64,000 nt of DNA from contig QHXQ01000028.1 in NCBI GenBank assembly GCA_003223935.1, positions 1 through 64,000 on the forward strand, in the 5' to 3' direction. Position numbers and translations under genes: made by a program. The DNA comes from Acidobacteriota bacterium. Its GTDB lineage: Bacteria > Acidobacteriota > Blastocatellia > Pyrinomonadales > Pyrinomonadaceae. Below are positions 17,960 to 26,700 of this stretch, piece by piece (the stretch's first letter is position 1; every line of letters starts with the position of its first letter). The notes beneath the pieces are model-generated. The model was not told the origin of the DNA. It ran no database searches and saw only the letters and a list, made by a program, of their open reading frames with translations.

Positions 17960-18574
17960 ATGACTCAGATTCTTGAACGCACTGAAAGCGCGGCGTGGCG
18001 CGTGAATCTGCGCCCGGTGATCGCGTTAGACGATAAGCAGTTTGAAGAGTTATGTCGCCGTAACCGTGACCTGCGTATCGAAATGACTGCGGAAGGCGAC
18101 CTCATCATCATGCCGCCAACTTTCGGGCGCACCGGCAACCGCAACGCGAAACTCACGCAACGGTTTGGGAACTGGACGGACGCGGACGGCACGGGCGTCG
18201 CCTTCGATTCTTCGACGTTATTCGCGCTGCCAAACGGCGCGAAGCGCTCGCCGGATGTGTCATGGGTGAGCCGTGCGCGGCTGGCGCAACTGACTGATGA
18301 ACAGAAGGAGAAGTTTCTGCCGCTCTGCCCCGATTTTGTGATCGAGTTGCGTTCGTCGTCCGATAGTCTCGCGGAGTTGCAGGCGAAGATGCGCGAGTAC
18401 ATGGAGAACGGCGCACAGCTTGGTTGGTTGCTCGACCCGCAAGAGAAGCGCGTGTACGTGTACAAAGCGGACAGCACGGTTGAGCAACTGGACGCCGCCG
18501 AGACAATCGCAGGCGACCCCTTGCTGCCGGGCTTCGTGCTGAACCTGCAACAAATCTGGGAGGCGGATTTTTGA
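17960..18574 (+). CDS. Uma2-family (DUF820) putative nuclease
   Basis: 204 residues with the Uma2 layout of the PD-(D/E)xK superfamily: IEMTAEGDLIIMPPTFGRTG, FDSSTLFALPNGAKRSPDVS (Asp), CPDFVIELRSSSDSLAEL (Glu) and the C-terminal GWLLDPQEKRVYVYKAD. Ser and Arg take the usual ExK/ExxSPSD positions, so activity is uncertain. GGAGG lies about ten bases before ATG 17960. Uma2 genes are abundant in cyanobacteria, Chloroflexi and acidobacteria and are of unknown function. Here the gene is flanked on both sides by copies of the hsdM 3' end, which suggests that it was inserted into the restriction locus. Confidence 0.8.
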   Translation: MTQILERTESAAWRVNLRPVIALDDKQFEELCRRNRDLRIEMTAEGDLIIMPPTFGRTGNRNAKLTQRFGNWTDADGTGVAFDSSTLFALPNGAKRSPDVSWVSRARLAQLTDEQKEKFLPLCPDFVIELRSSSDSLAELQAKMREYMENGAQLGWLLDPQEKRVYVYKADSTVEQLDAAETIAGDPLLPGFVLNLQQIWEADF

Positions 18575-18647
18575 TGCCCGGCAGATTGAACAGGACGAGA
18601 CGTTTTATGATGAGCCGCAGGTGACGGTGGAGCGATTTTTACGCTAG
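18573..18647 (+). pseudogene. Second copy of the hsdM C-terminal tail
   Basis: Overlapping the Uma2 stop, this frame reads [24 protein letters not shown]-stop. It is clearly related to [20 protein letters not shown] at the end of 'hsdM (about 17791-17860), at both DNA and protein level. It has no start. It looks like the original or a paralogous hsdM end left on the far side of the inserted Uma2 gene. Confidence 0.75.
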
Positions 18648-18694
18648 AAAAATGTGATTATTGAAGAGACGAAAGATTTGCAGAGGTTGATTGT

Positions 18695-19846
18695 GTGAAT
18701 ACCCTAGCTCTCTGTGAAGTTACAAACATCCTTATGGGGCAAAGCCCGCCTTCATCTTCCTACAATTCGACGGGTAAAGGTTTGCCGTTTTTTCAAGGCA
18801 AGGCAGATTTTGGTGATGTTCATCCTAAAGTGCGGATGTATTGCACCCAACCAGCTAGAGTTGCAGAAACGAATGATATTCTTATTTCCGTAAGAGCACC
18901 TGTTGGCCCGACCAACATCAATCTTGTTAAGTCGTGCGTCGGTCGCGGACTTGCTGCAATACGAAGCGGCAGTAACGTTGACCACAAATACCTTTTTTAC
19001 TTTTTGCGTTTCTATGAGCCGAAGCTTGCACAGATCGGTAAAGGCTTGACGTTTGAAGCGATCAATAGGGACGACCTCGAAAGCATACAATTCCCGCTAA
19101 TAAAACTGTCTGAACAAAAGCGCATTGCTGCCATCTTAGACAAAGCCGACCGCCTCCGCCGCACCCGCCGCTACGCCCAACAACTCAGCGACACGTTTCT
19201 GCAATCGGTGTTTGTGGAGATGTTTGGCGATCCGGTGAAGAATCCGAAAGAGTGGCCGGTTATGCCCTTGCGACAGATTGCAGAAAAGTTTTCTGACGGG
19301 CCGTTTGGCTCGTATCTAAAGACAGAACATTACACTCATTCAGGAGTGCGCGTCATTCGTCTGCAAAACATTGGTATAGGAGAGTTTCTTGATGACGATA
19401 AAGAGTATATATCGGAGTCACATTTTGAAACTCTCTTAAAGCATGGGTGCGTGCCCGGCGATGTTATAGTTGGAACAATGGGCGACCCCAACCTTCGAGC
19501 TTGCATTCTACCGAACACAATACATGAAGCCTTGAACAAAGCGGATTGCGTGCAAATCAGACCTGATTCAACTAAGGCTAAAGCAGAATATATTTGCTGG
19601 CTTCTGAACCTTCCGCATACGCTGTTTTTGGCGACCGGGATGATTTTAGGGCAAACACGAAGCCGCATCAGTATGGGGCGGTTGGCTGAATTACAAGTTC
19701 CTATTGCGCCTCTTGCACTCCAAGAAAAGTTCGCTCTCATCGTCCAGCGCTTTGAACGTCTCCGCGCGCAACAACGCGAAGCCGCGCGGCAAGCCGAGCA
19801 CCTCTTTCAAACGCTGCTCCATCGCGCCTTTCGCGGTGAGCTTTAA
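18695..19846 (+). CDS. hsdS: Type I restriction specificity subunit S
   Basis: 383 residues, close to full length for HsdS. It has two target-recognition domains separated and followed by helical conserved regions. TRD1 covers about residues 1-130 and ends FPLIKLSEQKRIAAILDKAD, a classical conserved-region signature. TRD2 covers about 180-345 and ends VPIAPLALQEKFALIVQRFE plus a coiled coil. TRD1 starts with VTNILMGQSPPSSSYNSTG. The start is GTG 18695 with CAGAGG eight bases upstream. With both R and M broken, this intact S has no enzyme to direct here, unless it serves a type I system elsewhere. The 3' end faces tRNA-Glu. Confidence 0.88.
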   Translation: MNTLALCEVTNILMGQSPPSSSYNSTGKGLPFFQGKADFGDVHPKVRMYCTQPARVAETNDILISVRAPVGPTNINLVKSCVGRGLAAIRSGSNVDHKYLFYFLRFYEPKLAQIGKGLTFEAINRDDLESIQFPLIKLSEQKRIAAILDKADRLRRTRRYAQQLSDTFLQSVFVEMFGDPVKNPKEWPVMPLRQIAEKFSDGPFGSYLKTEHYTHSGVRVIRLQNIGIGEFLDDDKEYISESHFETLLKHGCVPGDVIVGTMGDPNLRACILPNTIHEALNKADCVQIRPDSTKAKAEYICWLLNLPHTLFLATGMILGQTRSRISMGRLAELQVPIAPLALQEKFALIVQRFERLRAQQREAARQAEHLFQTLLHRAFRGEL

Positions 19847-19921
19847 GCACAATAGGGCTTGCGCCGTCGGTCGCCCGCAGGCTGTGCTGATTGTTGGCCG
19901 CAAGTGATGGAAATGGAATGG

Positions 19922-19994
19922 CGTCCCGTACGGGAATCGAACCCGTGTTGCCGCCGTGAAAGGGCGATGTCCTAGGCCACTAGACGAACGGGAC
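19922..19994 (-). tRNA. tRNA-Glu (TTC)
   Basis: On the minus strand the 73 bases run from GTCCCGTTCGTCTAGTGG to CGATTCCCGTACGGGACG. The acceptor stem GTCCCGT/ACGGGAC is perfect. The anticodon loop CTTTCAC gives anticodon TTC (19958-19960). The T-arm carries GTTCGAT. CCA is not encoded. The sequence follows the E. coli tRNA-Glu closely in the D and anticodon arms. Confidence 0.96.
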
Positions 19995-20015
19995 GCGAAG
20001 ACGCAATTTTCAGTT

Positions 20016-20044
20016 ACGTTAACGCACCCTTGACGGGCTGTCAA
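20016..20044 (-). promoter_or_regulatory. Sigma-70 type promoter of tRNA-Glu
   Basis: On the minus strand a perfect -35 TTGACA (20039-20044) is followed after 17 bases by TAACGT (20016-20021) as the -10. The tRNA 5' end lies 21 bases further on. The -10 is weak, but the spacing and position are right. Confidence 0.65.
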
Positions 20045-20257
20045 ATATGCTCATCCGACCCTGCGCGCCAGACTTGAATGGCATGTAGTCGCCTGAAAAG
20101 TTGAGCGACCTGCGGGACTTGTGTGCTTGATAGTTGATGGGCATGGCGCGGGTTGCTGTGGAGCACGCTTCGGTGGTAGTTATGCTGCGCACTGCTTTAG
20201 CGTTAACTGGAAGATGTCCGGTTTTTATAGCTTCGATCAATGAAAGGAATAGCTGGC

Positions 20258-20473
20258 ATGGGTGAACAAGAGGCGAGCGGTAACGTGTCGTATGAAGTGC
20301 GTGTGACGCCGGGGCGGGCGGGGGCTGATCCGTCTGCGCCGGACTGGCAGGTGTGCGAGTTGGAGGACGGCGAAATCCAAGATAGCGCAGACATCTACGA
20401 CAATCTGACGCTCGAAGAGGCGAACAATCTGGCCGCGATGTGGACGCGCAAGAAAGAGGAAGCGGAACTGTGA
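20258..20473 (+). CDS. Small acidic protein, unknown
   Basis: 71 residues from ATG 20258, which has AAAGGA ten bases upstream; ATG 20240 has no ribosome site. The product begins MGEQEASGNVSYEVRVTPGR and ends with an acidic helix (DIYDNLTLEEANNLAAMWTR, then KKEEAEL). There is no membrane segment or known motif. Codon use matches the neighbours. It stands alone between tRNA-Glu and the following secreted-protein gene. Confidence 0.55.
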   Translation: MGEQEASGNVSYEVRVTPGRAGADPSAPDWQVCELEDGEIQDSADIYDNLTLEEANNLAAMWTRKKEEAEL

Positions 20474-20729
20474 GTCCGCTCGAACGCATAACCGATCAGT
20501 GGCTTGAACCGCGAGCAATGAATTAAGCCGCACGCGGACAAAGAGCGCCTGCGGCGATGCAACAGCAGTGTCGGGCCGCGTCGGGCATCCTTCCGTCGCG
20601 GCAGGCGCATCGCATGGGCACACGTGGCTCTGAAGCGCGTCTGTCGTGAGTCTGTCATTCCTCCGACTTAGTTGGCAATTACCCGTGCGCGGCGGCGCGA
20701 ACCGTCGCGCACATGGACGACGTGAGGTG

Positions 20730-22583
20730 ATGATGAAGCCGGCCAAGTTACTGCGCGTCTGTGTGCTGTCTGTGTTGCTCCTCGCGCCCGTCGCCGTGTC
20801 GGGCCAGAAGGTCATGCCTGCGCCCACGCCGAGCGATGAAGCACGGCAGGCCAACAAGGAGCTTGAAGCGCAGGCGCTGGCGCTGCTCGACGGGGTCGTT
20901 GACGAGACGTCAAGCCTCAAGCTGCCGGAGAATCGCATCCGCTTGCAGGCAGCGGCCGCCGAGTTGTTGTGGCCGCGCGACAAGGCGCGGGCGCGCGAAC
21001 TCTTCGGCGCAGCGATGAACGATCTGACCGGCGTGATGAGCGGCATAGCGAGCGACGATCCGCAATACTACAATCGGATCAACGTGCCCGCGCAGTTGCG
21101 CCAACAGTTGCTGCAAATCATCGCCCGGCGCGATCCGAAACTGGCGCTCGACTTCTTGCACGCCACACACCAACCGCCACCGCCGCAACAACTCGGCGCG
21201 AACTACCGCCAGCCCGACCCGGATTTAGTGCTCGAAGTGAATCTCGCGGAACAAGTCGCCGCCGCCGACCCGCAACAGGCCCTGCGTCTGGCCGAAGAGA
21301 CTTTGAATAAAGGTCTCTCTTACAACCTGTCGGGCGTGCTCGATCAGTTGCGCCAGAAGAACCCTGAAGCGGCCAACAAACTGGCGGGCGAGATCATACA
21401 GAAGTTGCGCCCCGCAGACTTCATGGATAATTACGGCGCGGCCAACGTGGCTACATATCTGCTCCAAATGACGCGACCCGCCGAGCCGGCCGGCAACAAT
21501 CAACAGATCGTCAACTTGCCCAACCCGCGCCAACTGCATGTGGACGAACAGGCGCGCCGCGATCTCATCCAGATGATGGCGCGCGTGCTGCTCAACGCGA
21601 CGGGCGCGCAGCAACGTTCGGGCAACTTGTACGGTCTGGTCTCGGCGTTGCAACAGACGCTGCCGGAAGTGGATCGTTATGCGCCGGAACAGGCGGCGGC
21701 GTTGCGGCGGCGTTTGAACGAAGTCGAGCAGACGATGAATCCGCAAGCCGCACTGTGGCGACAGTACCAGCCGCTCATACAGGACGGCACGACGGACGCT
21801 CTGCTCGACGCGGCCGCGAGCGCGCCGCCGGAGATACGCGGCCAGTTGTATCAAGCGGCGGTCGGGCACGCGCTCAATGACGGCGGGTTGGAGCGCGCAC
21901 GCGAACTCGTCAACGCGCGCGTGAAGAATAAAGATGAGCGCACACAGGTGCTGCGCGAGTTAGAGCAGCGCGCGCTCTGGCAAGCGGCGGAACAGGGCGA
22001 CGTGGAGCAGACGCTCCATCTGCTCGAACACGTCCGCACGCCGGGCGAGCGGCTGAACTTCATGCTCAATTTGGCGCGCATGCTGCACAGCAAAGGGCAG
22101 ACGCAACAAGCGCGGCGTGTCGTTGACGAGGCCGCCAATCTGTTGGACGGGCGCGCGCAAAACGCCGAACAGTTCAATCTGCAAATACAGGTCGCGCAAG
22201 GATATGTGCCGCTTGCACCGGCGCGCGCTTTCGAGATCGTCGAAGCGCGGATCGATCAACTCAACGAGCTGATCGCGGCTGCGGCCGTCGTTGATGGCTT
22301 CGGGCAGGATCAGTTTGAGCAGGATGAACTACGCATGCAGGGCGGTAATATGTTGAGTTCTTTGATCGAGCAGTGCAGCGCCACGCTGGCCGCTTTGGCG
22401 CGCACGGACTTCGCGCGGGCACGCGCGGGCGCGGATAGATTTCAACGCACAGAGGCGCGCTTGCACGCGCGCCTCGCCATCGTTCAACTCATCCTGTCCG
22501 AGCAAGAGAAGAACAACGAAGGCCGACCTATACTAAACAGAACCGGCGTCGTGTTCTCATCTGGCGGTGGGATTATTGATTAA
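20730..22583 (+). CDS. Large secreted helical protein, unknown
   Basis: About 617 residues from ATG 20730 (or 20733), after GTGAGGTG. A Sec signal (KLLRVCVLSVLLLAPVAVSG) is followed by a long, mostly helical protein rich in Ala, Gln, Leu and Arg, with TPR-like spacing in parts (for example ENRIRLQAAAAELLWPRDKA and RLNFMLNLARMLHSKGQTQQ). Many segments pair a short helix with DPQ/NPE turns. I recall similar proteins in acidobacterial genomes but no function. It is transcribed toward selD (convergent, 10 bases apart), so the two ends nearly touch. Confidence 0.65.
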   Translation: MMKPAKLLRVCVLSVLLLAPVAVSGQKVMPAPTPSDEARQANKELEAQALALLDGVVDETSSLKLPENRIRLQAAAAELLWPRDKARARELFGAAMNDLTGVMSGIASDDPQYYNRINVPAQLRQQLLQIIARRDPKLALDFLHATHQPPPPQQLGANYRQPDPDLVLEVNLAEQVAAADPQQALRLAEETLNKGLSYNLSGVLDQLRQKNPEAANKLAGEIIQKLRPADFMDNYGAANVATYLLQMTRPAEPAGNNQQIVNLPNPRQLHVDEQARRDLIQMMARVLLNATGAQQRSGNLYGLVSALQQTLPEVDRYAPEQAAALRRRLNEVEQTMNPQAALWRQYQPLIQDGTTDALLDAAASAPPEIRGQLYQAAVGHALNDGGLERARELVNARVKNKDERTQVLRELEQRALWQAAEQGDVEQTLHLLEHVRTPGERLNFMLNLARMLHSKGQTQQARRVVDEAANLLDGRAQNAEQFNLQIQVAQGYVPLAPARAFEIVEARIDQLNELIAAAAVVDGFGQDQFEQDELRMQGGNMLSSLIEQCSATLAALARTDFARARAGADRFQRTEARLHARLAIVQLILSEQEKNNEGRPILNRTGVVFSSGGGIID

Positions 22584-22593
22584 CGTCGCGCGC

Positions 22594-23622
22594 TCATTGC
22601 ACGACGATTGAATGCGCGCCGCGCGCTGTGGCGCGACCGATGATGGCGGCGTCGGGATAGCGTTCGTGCAGCCGCGCGAGCAGCGCGTCGGCGCGTGCGG
22701 GCGCGATGGAGATCAACAGCCCGCCGGCCGTCTGCGGATCGAAGAGCAGACTCGCAAGCGTCGGACTGATCGCCTCGGCGAGTCGCACATCATCACCCAC
22801 ATAAGCGCGGTTCGTCTTATCACCACTCGTCAACAATCCTTGCGCCGCGAGTTCGAGCGCGCCCGCAATCAAAGGCACGCGCGCCGCCTCAAGCTCAAGC
22901 GTCACGCCGCTCGCCCGCGCCAACTCCCAAGCGTGTCCGAGCAGTGCGAAGCCGGTCACGTCCGTCGCCGCGTGCGCGCCGCACTCTTGCATCGCCTGAG
23001 CCGCTTCGTGCCCCGCGAGCAGCATCGTGTCGAGCGACGCTTTCATCACTTCCGGCGCAGCCTTGCCAAACTTGATGCCGGTCGAGATGACGCCCGTGCC
23101 GATGGGCTTCGTCAAAATGATCGCATCGCCCGCTTGCGCGCCGCGATTGGTGATGATCTGTTGTGGATGAATCGTGCCGGTGACGGCATAGCCGAACATG
23201 ATCTGCGGATCGTCAACGCTGTGCCCGCCGACGAGCGCGACGCCATGCGCGGTCAGCACGTCGAGACCGCCGCGCATGATCTCTGCGAGGAGTGAAAAGT
23301 CGAGGCCCTTTTTCGGAAAGCAGGTGATGGCGAGCGCCGTAATGGGCGTGCCGCCCATGGCCCACACGTCGTTGATCGAATTGAGCGCGGCGATGCGGCC
23401 GTAATCATACGGGTCATCAACAATGGGCGTGAAGAAGTCCACGGTCTGCACGAGCGCGAGGTCGTCGCGGAGTAGATACACGCCGGCGTCGTCCGCCGTC
23501 TCGATGCCGACGAGCAGATTGGGATTCGTAGGGATGTGGAGACCGCTCAACACGTGAGCGAGTTCGCTCGGCGCGAGTTTCGCCGCTCAACCGGCGCACG
23601 CGACCATCTCGGTCAGACGCAT
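22594..23622 (-). CDS. selD: Selenide, water dikinase (selenocysteine-containing)
   Basis: SelD makes selenophosphate from selenide and ATP, the selenium donor for Sec-tRNA and selenouridine. ATG 23622 has GGAGG six bases upstream. The frame reads [11 protein letters not shown], then UGA at codon 12 (23587-23589), then [20 protein letters not shown] and on to 22594, giving 342 residues, the normal size. Homologues carry Cys or Sec at this position in the Gly-rich catalytic loop, followed by the essential Lys (here Lys15). Downstream, [30 protein letters not shown] and [10 protein letters not shown] are SelD hallmarks. A start downstream of the UGA would remove the active site. This implies a working Sec insertion system (selA/B/C) elsewhere in the genome. 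Confidence 0.93.
23556..23589 (-). promoter_or_regulatory. UGA and candidate bacterial SECIS of selD
   Basis: The UGA is at 23587-23589. On the minus strand a short perfect stem GAGCG-AACT-CGCTC begins 17 bases after it, with the apical loop 23-26 bases downstream. This lies within the window where bacterial SECIS hairpins sit within the coding region. The lower stem is not obvious by eye. Confidence 0.6.
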
Positions 23623-23696
23623 GAAGCACCTCCATTCAAAAGTTGGCCGGTAGCTTAACAGCGCCGCGCGTCTCGTCCAAATTGCGTGTGGTACAA

Positions 23697-23770
23697 GTCA
23701 GTACCGCCTGCGGTAGCGGGCGGGTCTCGGTTGCGCTACAGACCCGCCCGCTACCGCAGGCGGTACTGAC
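23697..23770. repeat. Perfect 31-base palindrome (REP-like hairpin)
   Basis: The arms GTCAGTACCGCCTGCGGTAG-CGGGCGGGTCT (23697-23727) and its exact inverse (23740-23770) enclose a 12-base loop. There are no mismatches. It starts four bases after the stop of the macroglobulin gene (minus strand) and lies between that gene and selD, also minus. It could terminate or stabilise the macroglobulin mRNA. The form resembles REP/BIME units mobilised by RAYT transposases, but no such gene is in the window. Confidence 0.85.
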
Positions 23771-23774
23771 CTAA

Positions 23775-26700
23775 TTACTGCCTCGCCTGCTGAGTCTGCT
23801 GACGTTCGACTACATTAAACCTCGTCGGCGCAAGCACCATCCGCGCTTCGGGATTGTAGTAGTCGTAGAGGACGGAGGGCGCGGTCTGCGCGTTGAGACC
23901 GTAGCGTGGGCGGAAATTAAAAGTGAAGTGCGTGCCGCCAGCGCGCGGCCACAGATAGACGATCAGACGATCCGGCAGAATATCGTAGCCGTTCAAATCC
24001 CAGCCCGACTCTTTCATCGCGCGTTCAAGCGACGCGCGATCCACATCCGCGCCGGGCGGCAAGCCCACTTCCGCGAGCATCATTCCGTAGCCACTGAAAC
24101 CGATGCGCTCGGCCTCGACGCGACACGTTACCTCTTCGCCCGCCGCCGCTCGCGTCTTGTCGAAGTTCACCGCGAGCCGCAGCGTGTTCGACACTAGTGC
24201 CGATGCGTGCTGCATCGCTTCAGTCGCATGGACAGACCAAGGCACATAGTAAGTCGTCACAATTTGTGCGACCGTCTTACTCGCGCCGCTCGCGCGTCTG
24301 ATCTCGATCCGATTCAACCCCGACGCGATGGAGCGCGACAAGTCGAGCGCGAGCGGCGCATCGAATCGTTCATCGCTCGGCAAATCCAACGTGCCGGCGC
24401 GTTGGCCATTGACGAAAACCTCGACGGTCTCAACAGCACGCGACGCGGGCGCAGACTCATGTCCGCTTGCACCCGCGCCGCGTTCAGGGGAGAGAGCCAC
24501 GAGCGCATCGAGCACGTTAACGGTCGCCTGCGTCGAGAGCCAGACGCCGTGAGCGTCCTTGTTGCGCAACAGAAAGATGAGACCGCGATTAGCCAGATCA
24601 TCAACAGGCAATGAGTCAGCTTGTTCCGGCTGCCCACTGCCCACTGCCTGCTGCCTACTGCCTGCCGTTTTCGTCAATGCTTGCACGACGAGCGCGGTCG
24701 TCTCAATGCGACCGGCGAGACCCCAACCGTAGAAGGGCGTGTTGGTTTCGAGCGCCCAGTACGCGCCGCCCGCTTCTTCGTGCGCGAGCGCACGCAGCTT
24801 CGCCGTCGCTTTCACTATCGCGTCGGGCGGCGCACCGCCATCAATCGCAGCGAGCGTGTAGGCGGCGATGAAGTAAGGCTCATCCACATCGTCCAAGTGA
24901 CCGGCGAGGAACGCGAGCGCATGCGCAAGCGGCGTCGGTCGCGGCGCACGCGCAGGGTCTTTGCTCGTTGCTTGCGCAGACATAGGAGAAATTTGCGTTG
25001 GCGACTGAGACGACGCTGGTTGTGTCGGTGTTTTGGTTTTGTCCGCATCGTCTTTGTGCATGGCCAACACGCGCGCGATGTAGGCGGTGAGCAAGAGCGT
25101 GCGCCGACCAGATTGTTTCTTGTCCCATTCGGAAGCGGGCCAACTGCCGTCCTGTTGTTGCTGTTGGACGAGCCACGTGCGCGCCGCTTGTAAGACATCT
25201 TCGTCAACTTCGATGAACGGGCTTGCGTCTTCGAGGAAACGCACGGCGTAGGCTGTGAGCGCGAGGTCTGCGTCGCCGCGCCCCCAATAGCTGAAGCCGC
25301 CGCCGGGCGCGCGATAGGAGAGCAGCCGTTCGTAGCCCGCGCGCAGATACTTTTCGGCTTTGACGGCGACGGCCGGCCGGCCCGCGTCGTCGCCGTGCAG
25401 ATGTTTGTAGTGGCGTAGGACGAGCAGGCTCGGATAGGTCGAAGAGATAGTCTGCTCCGCGCAACCATATGGGCGCTCCATGATCGCTTCGACGCTCTCG
25501 ATCACGTGCGTCATTAAATTCGGATACAACTTCAACTCCGCATGCGCCGAACGCGGGATCGCATTCGCGGGCACGCTCACGTCAAGCATGCCGCTGCCAT
25601 TGATCAATTGCACATTCGATTGCGCGATCTCTTCGCCGTCAGGATGGACGTTGACCGGCCGCTCAATCGCATCGCTCGCGTCGCGGCCGATGGCCGTGAC
25701 GCGCTGCTTGCCGTCTTTCACCGACGCGATGGCGCGGAAGCCGAATAGCTCGCGCGTCGCATCGCCTGCGGGCACGTTCGCGTGTCGCTCGCCATCGGTC
25801 AGGAGTGTGAACCAGTCGGCGGGTTTGATCTGAACAGAAACCTGCTGCGGCTTGTCCAAGTAATTGCGCAGGACGACCGGCAGCATGATCTCGTCGCCTT
25901 CGGTTAAGATGCGCGGCGGATCGTGCTCGACGAAGAACGGTTGAAAGGCGCGTATCTCGCGCTCGACCGCGCCGACCTGTCCATCTTCCGTTGAGCCGAA
26001 GACCGATAGCTTCCAAGTCGTGATGTTATCGGCCAGCTTAAACGAAAGCTGTGCGCGCCCGCTTCTGTCTGTTTCAAGCGACGGTTGCCACAGCAAAGTC
26101 TCAGGGAAGTATTCGCGCAAACGCGGCGTCGCCGTCTCGCCGCTCTTGGTCACAAGGTTCACGCCCGGCCGCAGGAGCGCGAGGTTCTTCATCTGCCGGC
26201 CGTTGCTCGGCAGGTTCGTGAACTGCCGCGTCACTTGAGACGTTGTGGCGTCCACCACAGTCGCACCGCTTGATGTGATCTCAACTGTCTCAGCGATACT
26301 GCCGACCTGAAGCATGCCATCGAGTTTCGTCAGACTGGACGAATGCACGGGCACGTCCGTGAACGTCAAATCCTTGAAGCCCGCCATTGAGAAGACGACC
26401 GTATAGATGCCGGCCGGCAAGTTGCGCAGCAGATACTTGCCTTCAGCGTCGCTCGTGGCGCTGAAAGTCTGCGCGCTGATGCTGTGCTTCGCCTGCACGG
26501 TTGCATTGGCCACGACCGCACCCTGCGGATCGGTGATCGTGCCGCTGATTGCGCCGCTCCCGCCAATGAACTGCACGGGCGTGGCGGTGGGTTGCGGCGT
26601 CTTGTCTTTGGCTGCTTGCTCGGTGACGATGCGCATGAAACTTGCCACGTCGAAATCGTCCGTCGTGCCTTCCTTGCCATCGGGGCCGGCGCTGCGCAGG

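Noticed and set aside
16380-19994. Attachment-site duplication flanking the restriction remnant
   Set aside because: No second copy of the tRNA-Glu 3' end was found near 16400, and no integrase is present.
20474-20530. 18-codon frame overlapping the stop of the small acidic protein
   Set aside because: Too short, and no conserved features; the GTGA overlap alone is not enough.
22594-23553. selD starting downstream of the in-frame UGA
   Set aside because: It would remove the catalytic loop; the ATG at 23622 has a perfect ribosome site and the reading CAG-U-AAK matches the family.
23640-23775. Insertion sequence at the 31-base palindrome
   Set aside because: No transposase or terminal inverted repeats beyond the hairpin itself.
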